Below are positions 63,659-64,000 of a DNA stretch of 64,000 nt, piece after piece. Below the pieces are notes generated by a model. It ran no database searches and was not told the origin of the DNA. It saw only the letters and a program-made list of their open reading frames with translations. Position 1 is the first letter of the stretch. Every line of letters starts with the position of its first letter. The DNA comes from JAJRVM01 sp041752115 (GTDB lineage Bacteria; Planctomycetota; Planctomycetia; Pirellulales; Pirellulaceae), in assembly GCA_041752115.1 (NCBI GenBank), contig JBGSHS010000051.1, positions 28,034 through 92,033 on the forward strand, given 5' to 3'. The position numbers and the translations under genes were made by a program.

Positions 63659-64000
63659 CGGCAATAGGGAATGCCACAATGCCACAATGCATCAACGCCA
63701 CAATGAGGAGGCGATCGATCGGCTGCGCGAGACGAAGTAGACGAGCCGATGGCGGAGCTGAACGGACAGACAGCTGGGAAGTGGCACGGCAATAGGGAAT
63801 GCCGCAATGCCACAATGAGGAGGCGATCGATCGGCTGCGCGAGACGAAGTAGACGAGCCGATGGCGGAGCTGAACGGACAGGCAGCTGGGAAGTGGCACG
63901 GCAATAGGGAATGCCACAATGCCACAATGCAGCAACGCCACAATGAGGAGGCGATCGATCGGCTGCGCTAGACGAAGTAGACGAGCCGATGGCGGAGCTG
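63659..64000. repeat. Tandem repeat with ~112/128-bp units, continuing past the window
   Basis: GCAATAGGGAATGCC starts units at 63661, 63789 and 63901, so the first period is 128 bp and the second 112 bp. The 16-bp difference is an extra GCATCAACGCCACAAT-type insert. Shared parts include GAGGAGGCGATCGATCGGCT and GACGAAGTAGACGAGCCGAT. The small motif GCCACAAT is itself repeated inside each unit. Open frames across it are spurious. Confidence 0.9.

Overview
The window reads as a chromosomal segment from a planctomycete-like bacterium. The evidence is indirect. It has many large TIR, STAND-NTPase, formylglycine-generating-enzyme-like (FGE/SUMF1) and RyR-domain proteins, long TPR ladders, GC-rich dispersed hairpin repeats and generous intergenic spacing, a mix typical of Planctomycetes accessory regions. 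No rRNA, canonical tRNA or housekeeping operon is present to fix the taxon. The whole window looks like an accessory island of biological-conflict, RNA-repair and secretion-related modules, with many decayed or duplicated gene pieces.

Layout. 0-3.4 kb: type VI secretion accessory genes (DUF2169, then a DUF4150/PAAR-like protein with an unknown C-terminal extension). 3.4-9.5 kb: an RNA-repair module (T4 Rnl1-like RNA ligase, a probable bacterial Y RNA with a circularly permuted tRNA mimic, and a Ro60/TROVE-vWA protein) bracketed by two decayed copies of one segment. 9.5-13.5 kb: a pentapeptide-zinc ribbon-TIR-like protein, a calcineurin-like phosphoesterase and a TIR membrane protein. 15-21.5 kb: a minus-strand operon of TIR protein, MoxR ATPase, and a 1439-residue protein whose N-terminus resembles vWA/SAV_2336-type conflict proteins and whose C-terminus is a complete TssB plus TssC contractile-sheath pair. 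21.8-25.6 kb: a LysR regulator, a TIR-like/Fis-HTH gene with an in-frame TAG, and a radical SAM protein.

26-36.6 kb: a nucleotide-signalling cluster of NUDIX-like proteins (one with three NUDIX domains), two APH-like kinase-TPR proteins (one with an N-terminal RyR domain), and FGE and STAND pseudogenes around tandem hairpin repeats. 37.4-51.3 kb: three large plus-strand genes: TIR-STAND-FGE-pseudosubtilase, DUF4062-like-TPR, and a zinc-ribbon/transmembrane trypsin-like protease whose 3' end also occurs as a fragment at 14 kb. 51.5-53.5 kb: MobB and an esterase. 53.7-62.8 kb: a translationally coupled operon of three paralogous ClpB/ClpV-like double-AAA+ proteins. Two of these carry C-terminal domains resembling the PCRF region of class I peptide release factors. 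63-64 kb: a small zincin and a tandem repeat running off the window.

How the parts may work together (inference): the MoxR/TIR/sheath-fusion operon and the TIR-STAND proteins look like NTP-dependent surveillance systems; Ro60, Y RNA and ligase would handle RNA damage; the NUDIX/kinase/RyR genes suggest a nucleotide-derived signal; the sheath fusion, DUF2169/DUF4150 and ClpV-like genes are all contractile-system related, but no VgrG, baseplate or membrane-complex genes are present here.
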